From positions 1 to 20,757 of the IMG/VR virus record IMGVR_UViG_3300017770_000228: DNA of 20,757 nt; one strand, given 5' to 3'. Source of the stretch: a virus. The position numbers and the translations under genes are program-made. The notes under the pieces were generated by a model. It was not told the origin of the DNA and searched no databases. It was given only the letters and a program-made list of their open reading frames with translations. This document shows positions 10,601 through 19,600 of this stretch, piece after piece (the stretch's first letter is position 1; every line of letters begins with the position of its first letter).

Positions 10601-13142
10601 TGGTAATGGAGCAACAATGACTCCATCTTGGACTGTATATTCTGGTAACAGTTACGTATTTGATCTTAGCGATGGAACAAATGGCGGTCATGATTTTGCT
10701 CTGTCTACATTTAGGGATGGTATTTGGGCACCTAGTAGGAGAGAAAACCTTAGTACTACTTTAGAAACTACTAGTAAAATTATTACCATCACTTCAACCA
10801 GTGGAATTACTGCTGGTATGGTTGTACAAAAAGTATCTGGAGATGGTATTCTTGGGGATAATACAACTGTTGTATCTGTAGATAGTGCGACTCAATTGAC
10901 ACTGAGTTCAAATCCAACTACACCAGGTGAAGTTGTTATCAATATCTTTGGTGCACAATATACGGATGGTGTTACTGTTGATGGTACAAATGTAACAATT
11001 AAAGTTTCAGATACAACACCTACTCTTTATTATTTCTGTTCTACAGAAAATATTGATCACCAAAACGAAGGTGGCGATGATAACGATGAAGCACAAATTA
11101 CAGTTAGCACAAATAATCCTAAGACATTTGGTAGTGGATTCTCATTATCTGTAACTGATGTTATTGTAGAGGAAGTTGTAAAAGGAACTGTACAAGATGG
11201 TTTCTTTGAAGTTCAAAAACTTACAACACCATTAGCAGAAGCGACTGAAGCTGTGATTGCTAATGCGACTATTAGTACATTACTAACATCTACAGCAATT
11301 ACATGTGGTAATTTCTCTGGTCCTGCAGCAGGAAATATCGACATTGCTGTAGATGATCCTCTAACTGGAATTGTTAATGTTACTGCTGCTACATTAAACG
11401 TAGGTTCTAAGGTTCAGTTTGCGGCAACAACAGGTGATCTTACTGTTACTAATATCCTCAAGGGTAGTGAAGTAAGAATTGGTGATTACTTAAAAATTGA
11501 AAATGTTGATAATTCGTTCAGATCACTTGGTGGATTTGATGTTAAGTTTGTTCCTGATACAGGTAGAATTGCGGATGTTTTAACTAATACTGCTATTGCT
11601 GTTCCATCTGGTAATACGTCAGAAAGACCTGTTGCTGGTATCGTAAAAGATGGTTGTATTAGATTTAACACAGACACAAATCAATACGAAGGTTATAGTT
11701 CACAAACTTCTTCATGGGCGTCATTAGGTGGTGTTAGAGATCTAGATGGAAATACATTTATCTTAGCGGAAGAGAGTGTAGGTAATAACGACAATACTTT
11801 ATGGTTTATTAACGACAATATTAATACGGTTAGGTTCACTCCAAATCATCTTGAATTTGTCAACATGAAGAAGATGCGTTCTGTGAATGTGACTGCTCCT
11901 GCATATACAGAGTGGGCAGCAAACGTTCCTGTAACGGAAGGGCAATATCTCAAGTATAAGAATAACCTTTATCTTGTTCCTAGTGGTGGAGCTGGTACTA
12001 CTGCTACAAGTGGTAGTGAACCAACACATACAAGTGGCACTCTACCTAATGGTTCTGCACAACTAGAATACTCTCAAATCGCAGTTGCTCCTCTAACATT
12101 TGAGGATATTGAAGAACTGAGAATTGGACCTCTAGGTGATTTGCCATTAAGTATTAATGGCGATTTAAGATTAGCAGATAATGTAGTATCAACTGATGTT
12201 AGTGATCTACTTCTAAGACCTAACTCTGGCAAAAAAGTTATTATTGATGCAGCAACATCTCTTGTAATTCCAAATGGATCTACTGGCGAAAGAGGAACAG
12301 CAGAGCAAGGTTCTATTAGATACAATACAACCAATCTAACATATGAAGGTTATGATGGAACCAACTGGGGTTCTCTTGGTGGTGTCAAAGACGTTGATCA
12401 AAACACTTATATTATTCCGGAAACCGTTCCTGGTGCTAATGAAAATATTTTATACTTCTACAATGATGGAAACAACTCATTACAACTCACCACGTCAGCA
12501 CTTGATTTCTATACCGTAGATACAATCAGATCGCAATCAAGCAATCAGTTTGAGATTACTGCAAACTTAATGACATTTAATAATGCAGAAACTACATTTG
12601 ATAATACTGATACAACTAGGACATTCCTACATACTTCAAAACCATATTTTGATCTTGGTGTTTCCACAGGCATCTATGTAGATCCTATTCTTAGATTGGA
12701 TGATCAAGGTGATGTATATCTAAACACTGGTTTTGGCACTGGTAACTATAATGGAGTTAAGGTCTTTGATGGAGATCTTAAAGAATTTGAACTTGCAGAT
12801 ATTAAAATTTCATCTGAGAAAGTAACTTTGATTAAAGGTTCTGCGAATAATGGTGGTTCCAACATATATGATACAACTGTTGCTAAAGGAGCAAAGGTAG
12901 TTGTAGTGGCAGAAAATCAAGCAGATGGTTCTAAAGAATTTATTGAATTTGGTGTAACAGATGATGGTACAGATATATTCCATACAGAGTATGGAAACTT
13001 AAGAACTGGATACCAATTGATTGTTCCAGAGTTTGAATTTACTTCTGGAAATGAAGCAAGGTTAAATATTACATTAGGAGCTGATGTTCCTACTACAAAT
13101 ACCGTAGTTATTACTTTCTCATCCACAATTACCAAGAACTAA
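7638..13142 (+). CDS. Giant mosaic fibre-like virion protein with cupredoxin-like domains
   Basis: This 1834-residue protein runs from ATG 7638 to TAA 13140-13142. GAGAG at 7623-7627 is a plausible ribosome site. The start is supported by a cyanophage-type N terminus (ARTDTFEKQRVKINEVAAQI, residues 6-25). Next is a tail-fibre motif (LGIYRNGAGVLGF, about 62-74), then four tandem GxxY repeats (112-255). A cupredoxin-like domain lies at 294-412 with His334, Cys398, His401 and Met404. GxGYxxGD repeats follow (about 430-800). Copies of a TTGI/VSG module start at 629, 694 and 1047. A second cupredoxin-like domain lies at 981-1158. A duplicated RxNT-YEGY-W-SLGGV segment lies at about 1300-1415 and 1523-1632. 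The C-terminal domain (about 1716-1834, VAKGAKVVVVAENQADGSKE) resembles ends of other cyanophage fibre proteins. Only four cysteines occur. The role is probably a tail or baseplate fibre exposed on the virion; no enzyme motif is seen. Confidence 0.88.
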   Translation: MPAINVARTDTFEKQRVKINEVAAQIFNVTAGGSDLSTGNLKLGDGSVSIPSLAFVNDAALGIYRNGAGVLGFASNSKKLSDLSAANVKYYRDFVIEKNSLDTTGIAVLNTGSNYDAGSYSGIAVIGGTGDSATVGIEVDGFGGSVTSTGSAYVPGVYLNIPVLSNGSGTGALIDFTVDEIAGAITNGGINYATGSYTNLAVIGGSGQQMTADVTISAFAATVTGGTNYPNGVFKSIPMTGGNGTGMLMNLSVQNGGVQPVGGVDSSEFVSVTSQYTAGDVVTGTIPLAGTQTFVVKSSLGNKYFLDGFEGGDFNLLKGKTYIFEVVDPTNGSHPMFFSSTQDDANTILDAADGFTYVLDGVTVTGSGFVSGYFGATTRSITYAVPANPANAVVYYGCAVHPLMGGAITHSDPNPQQSGFQMEIETVGGSVTEFIVNAPGNGLYQAGDVISVAAADLYDVDTANAGSLGSGMQITLGGNFGAISALDQIADFGNGYQTGDILTLASAVSNVNTYARGELTFSGITFTSTAGVTAIQFTGNAFGSARTYNSIAVQNITSGGSGLIVDVVISEGGGNSFYESVTIVTAGTGYLPGDSLYIAGNTLGGTSGVQPGSGGNDLAISVSTIDAGSPQITVSDTTGIEVGDGVEIVQNINNPGQIPGGVTVLSVDSGTQFTMSEGPTIPGSADLKIVNSNLDNLTVASTTGIVVGMEITKVSGNGELVSGTTVNEIINATTLKISINPSVAGTMVVNFEPEYGGGTGFQYTVGTLGFVSEVSIVEGGNGYTIGDTLEVSPFDLVQPEVYAVTNLEVDKISFVSNVIPAATFSVGDTVGDAGGSILASTVTVSTVVAAANDGVYSGVVQSATSGNGVGATFDIQRDNTGAILSAVITTGSEGSFYADNDTITIPGASIGGNTPADNLTITVNSVNAAGDPVVVRKVATSAGNIDYIIVDRFGFSAGDILVNASAPTVGYETDTAETEYRYFVDLNDGNGATMTPSWTVYSGNSYVFDLSDGTNGGHDFALSTFRDGIWAPSRRENLSTTLETTSKIITITSTSGITAGMVVQKVSGDGILGDNTTVVSVDSATQLTLSSNPTTPGEVVINIFGAQYTDGVTVDGTNVTIKVSDTTPTLYYFCSTENIDHQNEGGDDNDEAQITVSTNNPKTFGSGFSLSVTDVIVEEVVKGTVQDGFFEVQKLTTPLAEATEAVIANATISTLLTSTAITCGNFSGPAAGNIDIAVDDPLTGIVNVTAATLNVGSKVQFAATTGDLTVTNILKGSEVRIGDYLKIENVDNSFRSLGGFDVKFVPDTGRIADVLTNTAIAVPSGNTSERPVAGIVKDGCIRFNTDTNQYEGYSSQTSSWASLGGVRDLDGNTFILAEESVGNNDNTLWFINDNINTVRFTPNHLEFVNMKKMRSVNVTAPAYTEWAANVPVTEGQYLKYKNNLYLVPSGGAGTTATSGSEPTHTSGTLPNGSAQLEYSQIAVAPLTFEDIEELRIGPLGDLPLSINGDLRLADNVVSTDVSDLLLRPNSGKKVIIDAATSLVIPNGSTGERGTAEQGSIRYNTTNLTYEGYDGTNWGSLGGVKDVDQNTYIIPETVPGANENILYFYNDGNNSLQLTTSALDFYTVDTIRSQSSNQFEITANLMTFNNAETTFDNTDTTRTFLHTSKPYFDLGVSTGIYVDPILRLDDQGDVYLNTGFGTGNYNGVKVFDGDLKEFELADIKISSEKVTLIKGSANNGGSNIYDTTVAKGAKVVVVAENQADGSKEFIEFGVTDDGTDIFHTEYGNLRTGYQLIVPEFEFTSGNEARLNITLGADVPTTNTVVITFSSTITKN
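7971..8397 (+). repeat. Four tandem GxxY-GxY repeats encoding 37-39 residues each
   Basis: The aligned glycines are residues 112, 150, 189 and 226 of the giant fibre-like protein, giving spacings of 38, 39 and 37. Each unit reads roughly TGG-x-NY-xxG-xY-xxIxVxGG-x-GTG followed by a beta strand. Examples are TGSNYDAGSYSGIAVIGG and GGINYATGSYTNLAVIGG. The regular period suggests a beta-solenoid or stacked beta fold. The copies differ at many DNA positions, so they are old duplications. Confidence 0.8.
8517..8880 (+). other. Cupredoxin-like domain with complete type 1 copper ligand set
   Basis: Residues 294-414 of the fibre-like protein. The order is strand NKYFLDG, strand KGKTYIFEVVD, NGSHPMFF with His334, a loop or insert, then YYGCAVHPLMGG with Cys398, His401 and Met404, and a final strand. 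The Cys-x2-His-x2-Met loop has the same spacing as the amicyanin copper loop, CTPHPFM, with a proline after His in both. An upstream His on a strand is what type 1 copper proteins require. His334 to Cys398 is 64 residues, longer than the 39 in amicyanin, so an extra loop is needed. Copper binding is inference. Confidence 0.6.
9522..9893 (+). repeat. Two adjacent copies of a TTGI / KVSG beta module
   Basis: Copy one starts at residue 629 (ITVSDTTGIEVGDGVEIV, then GGVTVLSVDSGTQFTMS). Copy two starts at residue 694 (LTVASTTGIVVGMEITKVSG, then GTTVNEIINATTLKIS). Each is about 60 residues with the pattern TVxSTTGIxVGMxV, a glycine turn, TTVxxVxxxTxLxxSxxP, and a closing strand. A third copy lies about 900 bases downstream at 10776-10952. 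Confidence 0.7.
10578..11111 (+). other. Second, degenerate cupredoxin-like domain split by an insert
   Basis: Residues 981-1158 repeat the first cupredoxin-like pattern. RYFVDL matches KYFLDG, SGNSYVFDLSDGTNGGHDF matches KGKTYIFEVVDPTNGSHPMF, and LYYFCSTENIDH matches VYYGCAVHPLM. The equivalent residues are His1018, Cys1134 and His1141, but the Cys-His spacing is widened to six intervening residues and no Met follows. Between the His and Cys strands sits a third TTGI/KVSG module (residues 1047-1105). It probably does not form a normal type 1 copper site. Confidence 0.5.
10776..10952 (+). repeat. Third TTGI / KVSG module, inserted in a cupredoxin-like domain
   Basis: Residues 1047-1105 (ITSTSGITAGMVVQKVSGDG, then TTVVSVDSATQLTLS, then GEVVINIFG) align with the copies at residues 629 and 694. 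This copy interrupts the second cupredoxin-like domain between its His and Cys strands. Confidence 0.65.
11535..11882 (+). repeat. Tail-fibre segment, copy 1 of internal duplication
   Basis: Encodes residues about 1300-1415 of the fibre-like protein: a strand region ending VPSGNTSERP, then CIRFNTDTNQYEGY, SSWASLGGVRDLDGNTFI, NTLWFINDN and MKKMRS. The RxNT-x-YEGY-x-W-xSLGG pattern is common in tailed-phage fibre proteins. It matches copy 2 at 12204-12533 motif by motif. Confidence 0.72.
12204..12533 (+). repeat. Tail-fibre segment, copy 2 of internal duplication
   Basis: Encodes residues about 1523-1632: VIPNGSTGERG, SIRYNTTNLTYEGYDGTNWG, SLGGVKDVDQNTYI, NILYFYNDG and VDTIRS, in the same order as copy 1. 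The copies are separated by about 105 residues that include an extra strand-rich stretch and a short Gly/Ser/Thr linker. Confidence 0.72.
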
Positions 13143-13143
13143 A

Positions 13144-13644
13144 ATGGCAACTACAATCGAAAAATTTGATTCCGCAGGTGGTTTTTCTATCGGAAAAACT
13201 GTGATTGTCGATGAAAGTCGAAATGGTAAAGATCTGAATACTTTAGAAATTAAAAACTCTAACTATGCAGATAGTAATACTACCACATATATTTTAAGAG
13301 GTATCAACACAGCATCTCTAGAATTAGATGGCGTAGGAGCACAAATTCCTATTGCTAATAGCACCATGAATTTTATTACTGGACATATTATTGCAGTAAA
13401 TGCTTCTGGTGTTATCTTCACAAGTAAATTAGAATCTGCGGTGTATTGCGACGGAGTAGGTTCAGTTACTGTAATGTCAACTATGGAAACAATCATCAAA
13501 GATGATATTCCTGCGGGTCAAACTTGGTCAATTACTCCAGTGGGAGCAACTAATAGATTTTCTTATACTACTATTAGAGCAGGCACAACATCTACTATTA
13601 AATGGGCAGTATCAACTCAAGTTACAACACTTGAGTGGGCATGA
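13144..13644 (+). CDS. Small probable virion structural protein, 166 residues
   Basis: ATG at 13144 follows the previous stop by one base, so it is almost certainly translated from the same message. TGA is at 13642-13644. The start MATTIEKFDSAGGFSIGKTV and the internal YILRGINTASLELDG resemble a small conserved protein that follows fibre-like genes in T4-like cyanophages. The sequence is rich in Thr, Ser, Ile and Val and predicted to be mostly beta strand, with no signal peptide, membrane segment or catalytic motif. The C-terminal part (GQTWSITP, RAGTTSTIKWAV) looks like a compact beta domain. A capping, decoration or fibre-attachment role is possible, but I do not recognise a characterised function. 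No strong Shine-Dalgarno is visible, which fits translational coupling. Confidence 0.82.
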   Translation: MATTIEKFDSAGGFSIGKTVIVDESRNGKDLNTLEIKNSNYADSNTTTYILRGINTASLELDGVGAQIPIANSTMNFITGHIIAVNASGVIFTSKLESAVYCDGVGSVTVMSTMETIIKDDIPAGQTWSITPVGATNRFSYTTIRAGTTSTIKWAVSTQVTTLEWA

Positions 13645-13648
13645 GAAT

Positions 13649-13656
13649 GCTAAATA
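13649..13656 (+). promoter_or_regulatory. T4-late-promoter-like box upstream of the last gene
   Basis: GCTAAATA matches the T4 late promoter TATAAATA at 6 of 8 positions, including the whole TAAATA core. It is followed by C, as many late promoters are. It lies in the only sizeable non-coding gap in the window, 40 bases before the ATG at 13697. That would leave a leader of about 30 bases carrying GGGAG. No -35 element is needed for late promoters. Confidence 0.45.
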
Positions 13657-13679
13657 CAACTGAGGATAATACAGGTTCT

Positions 13680-13684
13680 GGGAG
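13680..13684 (+). promoter_or_regulatory. Shine-Dalgarno-like GGGAG
   Basis: GGGAG ends 12 bases before the ATG at 13697, slightly far for an ideal site. It is the clearest purine-rich box at a gene start in this window and helps choose this ATG. Confidence 0.45.
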
Positions 13685-13696
13685 TTAGACTGCGAC

Positions 13697-16600
13697 ATGT
13701 CAATTCATATTAATTCCGATAAGGAAAAGTTTCAGGGTTCCAAACCTAAGCTGGTCGGTGATAATGAACTTACTGTTAGAGGCGGTACAGGTTCATTAGA
13801 AAAAGAAATTCTAAGGACGCAGTTAGATGCTAATACGGGTTTACCCCGTGTTGGTATTAATAGAACGGGGCAGAGAGTTAATGATGTTAAAATTTTAACT
13901 GGTGGTTCTGGATATATTTCGCCACCAATTATAACAATATCGGCACCTATTGGTGGGGGTGGAGTCCAAGCACAGGGTTCTGCATTTATCTTTAATGGTC
14001 AGGTTGTATCTATTGCTGTCAATGATCCCGGCAGTGGATATACTCAAGCTCCTACAGTTACCATTCAAGCTGGTGGCGGTGTTGGTGCTTCTGCTGAGGC
14101 ATTACTTGATACTGTTGATTTTGAACTTGACATCAACGGTGCTATTAGAACCTCTACGTCTATCATTTCCGATACGGCGAGAATCCTCAACTTGGATATC
14201 GACAACTTCGTTACTCCAAACGCAGCATTTAGAGCACCCTCTCTAAAAACTTATATTAATAATTCGGGTACTTTATGGTCCTCGAATATTATTCTACAGG
14301 AAAATGCGTACAGGTACTTTGGACAGAACGTATATCAAGCATTAAACTCAGGACAAACTGGATCTAGCGCACCTGTTCATACGGATGGCGAAGCACTAAA
14401 TGGTGAAGTTAATTTCAAACATATTGGTTTTCGTGTAGTTGACGAAAATGATTTTGGATATTCAGAAACTGGTGCATCTGGGGTATTCCCTCGTTCTATT
14501 ACTCCTTTACTAGGAGATAGATCAGACAAGATTGCTACTACAGAATACGTCCTCAACCTAGCAACGAATGACGTTGGTGGTCGTATTTACGTTTCACAAA
14601 CTATTGGTTCTGACTTAAACGATGGTCGTTCTGCCGTAAACCCAGTTCGTTCTATCAAGAAAGCAGCACAACTTGCATGGGCGACTCCTGGTGTTAAGGA
14701 GACCCTTATTGTTTCTGGTGGTGACTACGTAGAAGATAACCCAATTTCACTGCCACCTGACGCATCAGTTGTTGGCGATAACCTTCGTCTCGTAATTATC
14801 AGACCTGCCAACCCCGGCAAGCATATCTTCAAGTTTGGTGATAAAAACTACGTTACTGGTGTCACTTACAGAGATAAGATTGATTCCAATGGCGATGCAG
14901 TTGCGACTTGGGATTTCGCAATGGTCTTTGACGATAAACAGCGTATCTTAATTGATGCTGATGTCAATGGAGATTTTGGTACTAGTTTCCCAATCGGTCA
15001 TCAAATTTTTGGACCACAACAGTTCAGAGTTACATTCCAAAATAACACTGGTCTATCTACTTTAATTACTGGATTGAGCGTAATTGGTGTTAACACTGGT
15101 TCCAGAGCAAATATACAAAAAGTTGTATTTGATGATATTACTGGTCCTAGTGCATACATTAGTGGTACTCTTGATATTACACTAGATAGTGGTTCTTTTG
15201 TTGAGGGAGAACAATTTAATTTTGTAACTTCTATTAGTTATAGCGTAGGAAGTCCCTTAGCATTAACGTCTACCGGAACAACTTCTGCAAACAAAATTAC
15301 ATTTAGCACTGATCCAACTTCTATAACCCCAGCTGGAACATACGTATATTTAAGTGATGATGGTAATGCAATATTTACTCCTTCTGCTGGTTACTACGAA
15401 GTAACTCAAATTGAACCAAATGATATCAACAATCCAACTTCATGGGAAGTTAGTTACTTACCTGTTCTTGGATCTACTGGATGGACCGCAATTCAAACTG
15501 CGTCTATTGAAGTATTTACCGGAAATGCTCAGGTAGAAACATTAAATACTACAGCTCTCAAATCAATTCGTGCTGAGGGAGAAGTTGTTTCTGTAGATGA
15601 AGATTACACATCACTTTTGCCTATCTCCAGATTAGATTTCTCATTACAAGGAGATACCAGTATTGCAACTGGTGGATTCCAAGGCACCCAATTTGGGAAT
15701 GCAGAAGATCTTGGTGGTATTGTATTTTATACAAATGCTCTGGTTGGCAGAAATAATACACATGACTTTAAAGAAGGTCAAGAGATCTTAATTGAAGGTC
15801 TCCCAACTTCTTCACCTGATCTATCTGCGTTAAATGGCAGACAGAGAATTTATAAAGTATTAGAAGATGCTGATGGTCGTTGCAGACGATTTGTCATTCC
15901 TAAAAAAATGCCAGCTCTTACTGATGCGGAATTTGATCCAGGTCAATTTGCAACTGTTAAGACAGCAACAAAATCTATTACCTTATCGCTACTTAACTCC
16001 CCAAACACATTCCCAATTAGTTCTCCTGTAGATAGGAGGTTCCAAGACGCCTGTACGTTACTGCGTAACAATAGAGATTTTATTGCTGATGAAGTCGTAG
16101 GTAAAATTAACGATCAATTTGCAAGATACTTCTACTCTGCATATAATATCAGCGGAAACTCATTTGATATTTTTGTAGGTCTTGCAGAACAATCTCACAC
16201 ATATGTTTCTGGTGGTACTGTAAAGTTTGGTGGTACTACTTATAACGTTTTAAACTTTGTTTACAGTAACGCTGTAACTGGTGTTGCAACTGTAACAACA
16301 GATAGTCTTGTTGCGGGTTTGAATGAAGATGATCACATCAAACTAGAGGGAATGACTCTAGAATGTGATGCTGGTCAAAAAGTTTATCCATCTTATAGTT
16401 CACCAAGTGCTACTGGCAGTGATGGTGATAGTCAGTGTAAAGAAGATATTGTTCACTTTATTAACGCAATCATTAGAGATTTAGAATTTGGATCTAATCA
16501 TAATGTAATTGAAGCAGCTCAAAAATATATTGTAGATGGTAAGATTACTTACATTGAAGATGAAATTATTCAAAATGCTCGTGCTATTGAATATGCTAGA

Positions 16601-19600
16601 GAACTAGCAATTTATTGTATGAGGAACTGGAGAACCGAAAATGGTGCTCCATCGGATCCCATCTACACACCACTACATTCATCTTTACCAAGATATTTTG
16701 ATGATACTATTATTACATTAACTGCAGGAACACCTGCTTGTGCTAACGTAGCATCTGCTATTGATACTTTATCATTCCTTTGGTCTGATGTCATTACCAA
16801 TAATGCGTCCGGCACATATCTAGATGCTGCGTATTTAATTTCTAGAAATAAAGATCTTATTGCTGATCAAGCACTTATTGATACGGAAGCACAATTTCCT
16901 TCATTAAATCTTAGCGATACCAACCAAAGAAAATGTCGTAGAGATATTAGAATTGTACTTGATGGTCTTATCAAAGACTTGGTACTTGGTGGCAATAATG
17001 GAATTGTTACTGTTGCTGAATCATACTTCACTGGTGTTCAGTTAACTGGTATTGCCGAAGCGCAGCGTCCTTCTACGATATATGCTTTCCAGAGAGTTAA
17101 AATATATGCATTGGAAACAATGCGTAACTGGTCTGATGGTGTAGTCGATTCTGTAACACCAGTTGGTGCCATTTACAATTCTACTACAGGTGATTTAAAT
17201 ATCACTTACCCTGTTTCTGGTGGTGGTATTCCACAGGTAGGAGACAGAATTGCGTTTACAGAAGATGCTATCACTTTCTCCTGTGATATGGGTGGTGGCG
17301 CTGCTAACCACGCAAGTCCAAACAGATTTGATTCCAACTACGGAAAGAGTTACGAAATCAATTCTGTAACTGGAACGACAATGATTGCCATTGGATTGAA
17401 CGTTGGAGACGCAGGAACTGCAGCAGGAATTGCTCATACATTTGTTAGTGCAAAAACAAACGGAACGATCATTATATTCAATCCGACTACAGTAACTTCC
17501 ACCATTCCTAGGTTTGATGATTGGAATATCTTATTGGATTCCACACCACTATGTGCGAATGTCGCAACTTCCATTAATACAATAATGGATCTGTTTGAAG
17601 ATATTTTAGATGAGACAATTTCTGCTGGAACAACAGTTAAAACTTTTGGAACATTATTTGATCCAGCATTGCTAATAACATATCCTGATAATTTTATCTA
17701 TGATTCCAATAATGTAAGAATGGCAATTCGGGGTGACTTTGATGATAATCCTATCATCGAAGCATCACCATACACTCAAAATGCATCTGTTATCTCCTTC
17801 CTAGGTGGTGGTGGTGCTCTAATTGATGGTAGTAAGGTCAAACAACCTAACTGTCCTTTCCCTGGTCTTGAACTAGATGGATCCGCATCCTTCCCTAATC
17901 AGGGTAAGTCGATGGTTGCTGCGGCATTCACGATTGTATCTTTTGGTGGCACAGGTTATAAAGTTATAAACGATGGTTATACTCAGTTAGTTTCTGTCTT
18001 TGTTATCTTCTGTGCTGATGGCGTTCTTTGTGAATCTGGTGGTTATGCATCTATCACCAACTCCGCTACTAACTTCGGACAGTATGCTCTAAGAGGTATT
18101 GGATTTAGAGAAGATCCATATACATTTGATATTGCAACAATCTCTAACGTTTCTTCTACTCCTACTGGTAGAACTATTCTAACAGTAACTGGTTTAGGAA
18201 GAGAACCACTAGAGCATTATGTTGCTAAAATTGATGGTTATAGAAATACTAATACAGACATCGAATACTTTGTTGATGTTGTTGCTGCAGTTACAGTTGG
18301 TCCTCCTTTCTCTGCTCAGTTAACATTTGACGATGGCACAGGTGGTGCCATGGATCTAACCGATAATGCAACTAATCAGGCAGTATCTACTGGTTCATTG
18401 TTAGGTAAGACAATCAATCTACACAGACCATCTATTGTTAACTCTTCTTCCCACACTTGGGAATTTGCTGGTTCGGGAACTAATTACTTAGCACTACCTG
18501 AGAACGGTGGTACTAAGATTGAAGCATTTGAACAAGTTTCCGAACAGTATGGACGTGTATATGTCTCTGGTACTGACGAACTTGGCGACTTTAAGGTTGG
18601 TACGTTTGCTAGAATTGAAAACAGAACTGGTAATATTACTTTCACTGGTACGGTTACAATTTCTGAAGTTGAATTCTTGAAACTGAAAGGTGGCGACGTT
18701 GTTGTTACTGGTTTCGACGCATCCAACACACTTGGTGGCGCAACTGCGACCGACTCTAAACTACCCACACAAAAGGCAGTTAGAGATTATATCACTAACA
18801 ACCTTGGACCTTACATCAACAAACCATACTCTACGAATGCTGTTCCTAGAGCACTGGTTGAACTTACTGATTCTGGTAAAATTTCTATCGACCAGATCCC
18901 AGCACTTAGACCATTTAGTGTCTTCACTGTTGCCAACCAAGCAGAAAGAACTTCACTAGAAGGAGCACTTGCTGGTGATATTGCGATCCAACAGGATACA
19001 TCCACATCATTCATTCTAAACAATGATAATTCTAGTTTGTTCCTAGGGTTTGCTGTAGATCCAGCATTATCATTTACTATTGGTGATGTATTTACCGGTA
19101 GCATTTCTACTGGACGTATCCAATCAACTGAATACAGAAAGGGTGTTGTATATCAAATTAATGTCAACAACGGTGGTTCTGGATATGTAACCCCACCGGT
19201 AATTACATTTGCTGGTGGCAATCCAGAAGCAGGTGCAGTCGCAGCTGCCGCAACTTGTACTATTGCCAATGGTACAGTAGTTACTGTAACAATCATCGAC
19301 TTCAATGGTTATAAAGGTGGTTTTGGATATACCACTGCTCCTACTATAACATTCGCTGCTCCTCCTGGAGCTGGTGTACAAGCACAAGGTAATGCTTTAC
19401 TTGAAAGCAGATTGTATGGCAATATTGTTAATAATATTAAAATTGAAGACACCGATACTATTAACGATAGTACATCACCTACTCCAAATACAATTAACAT
19501 TAACAGAGGTGTTAATACATCTTCATTCGATATTAATAACTGGGTATCTCTATCTTCCAACCAGATTGCTGCATCCGATATTACATCCGGTGTTATTGAA

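Noticed and set aside
13950-14246. 98-codon open frame on the + strand in another phase
   Set aside because: It lies inside the last giant gene, whose own frame continues with recognisable GxGY repeats. The alternative product is a Leu-rich shadow.
14575-14860. Pectate lyase or other depolymerase activity in the last gene
   Set aside because: Only the opening motif of a parallel beta helix (IYVSQTIGSDLNDG) is visible. I cannot identify catalytic residues, so an enzyme claim is not supported.
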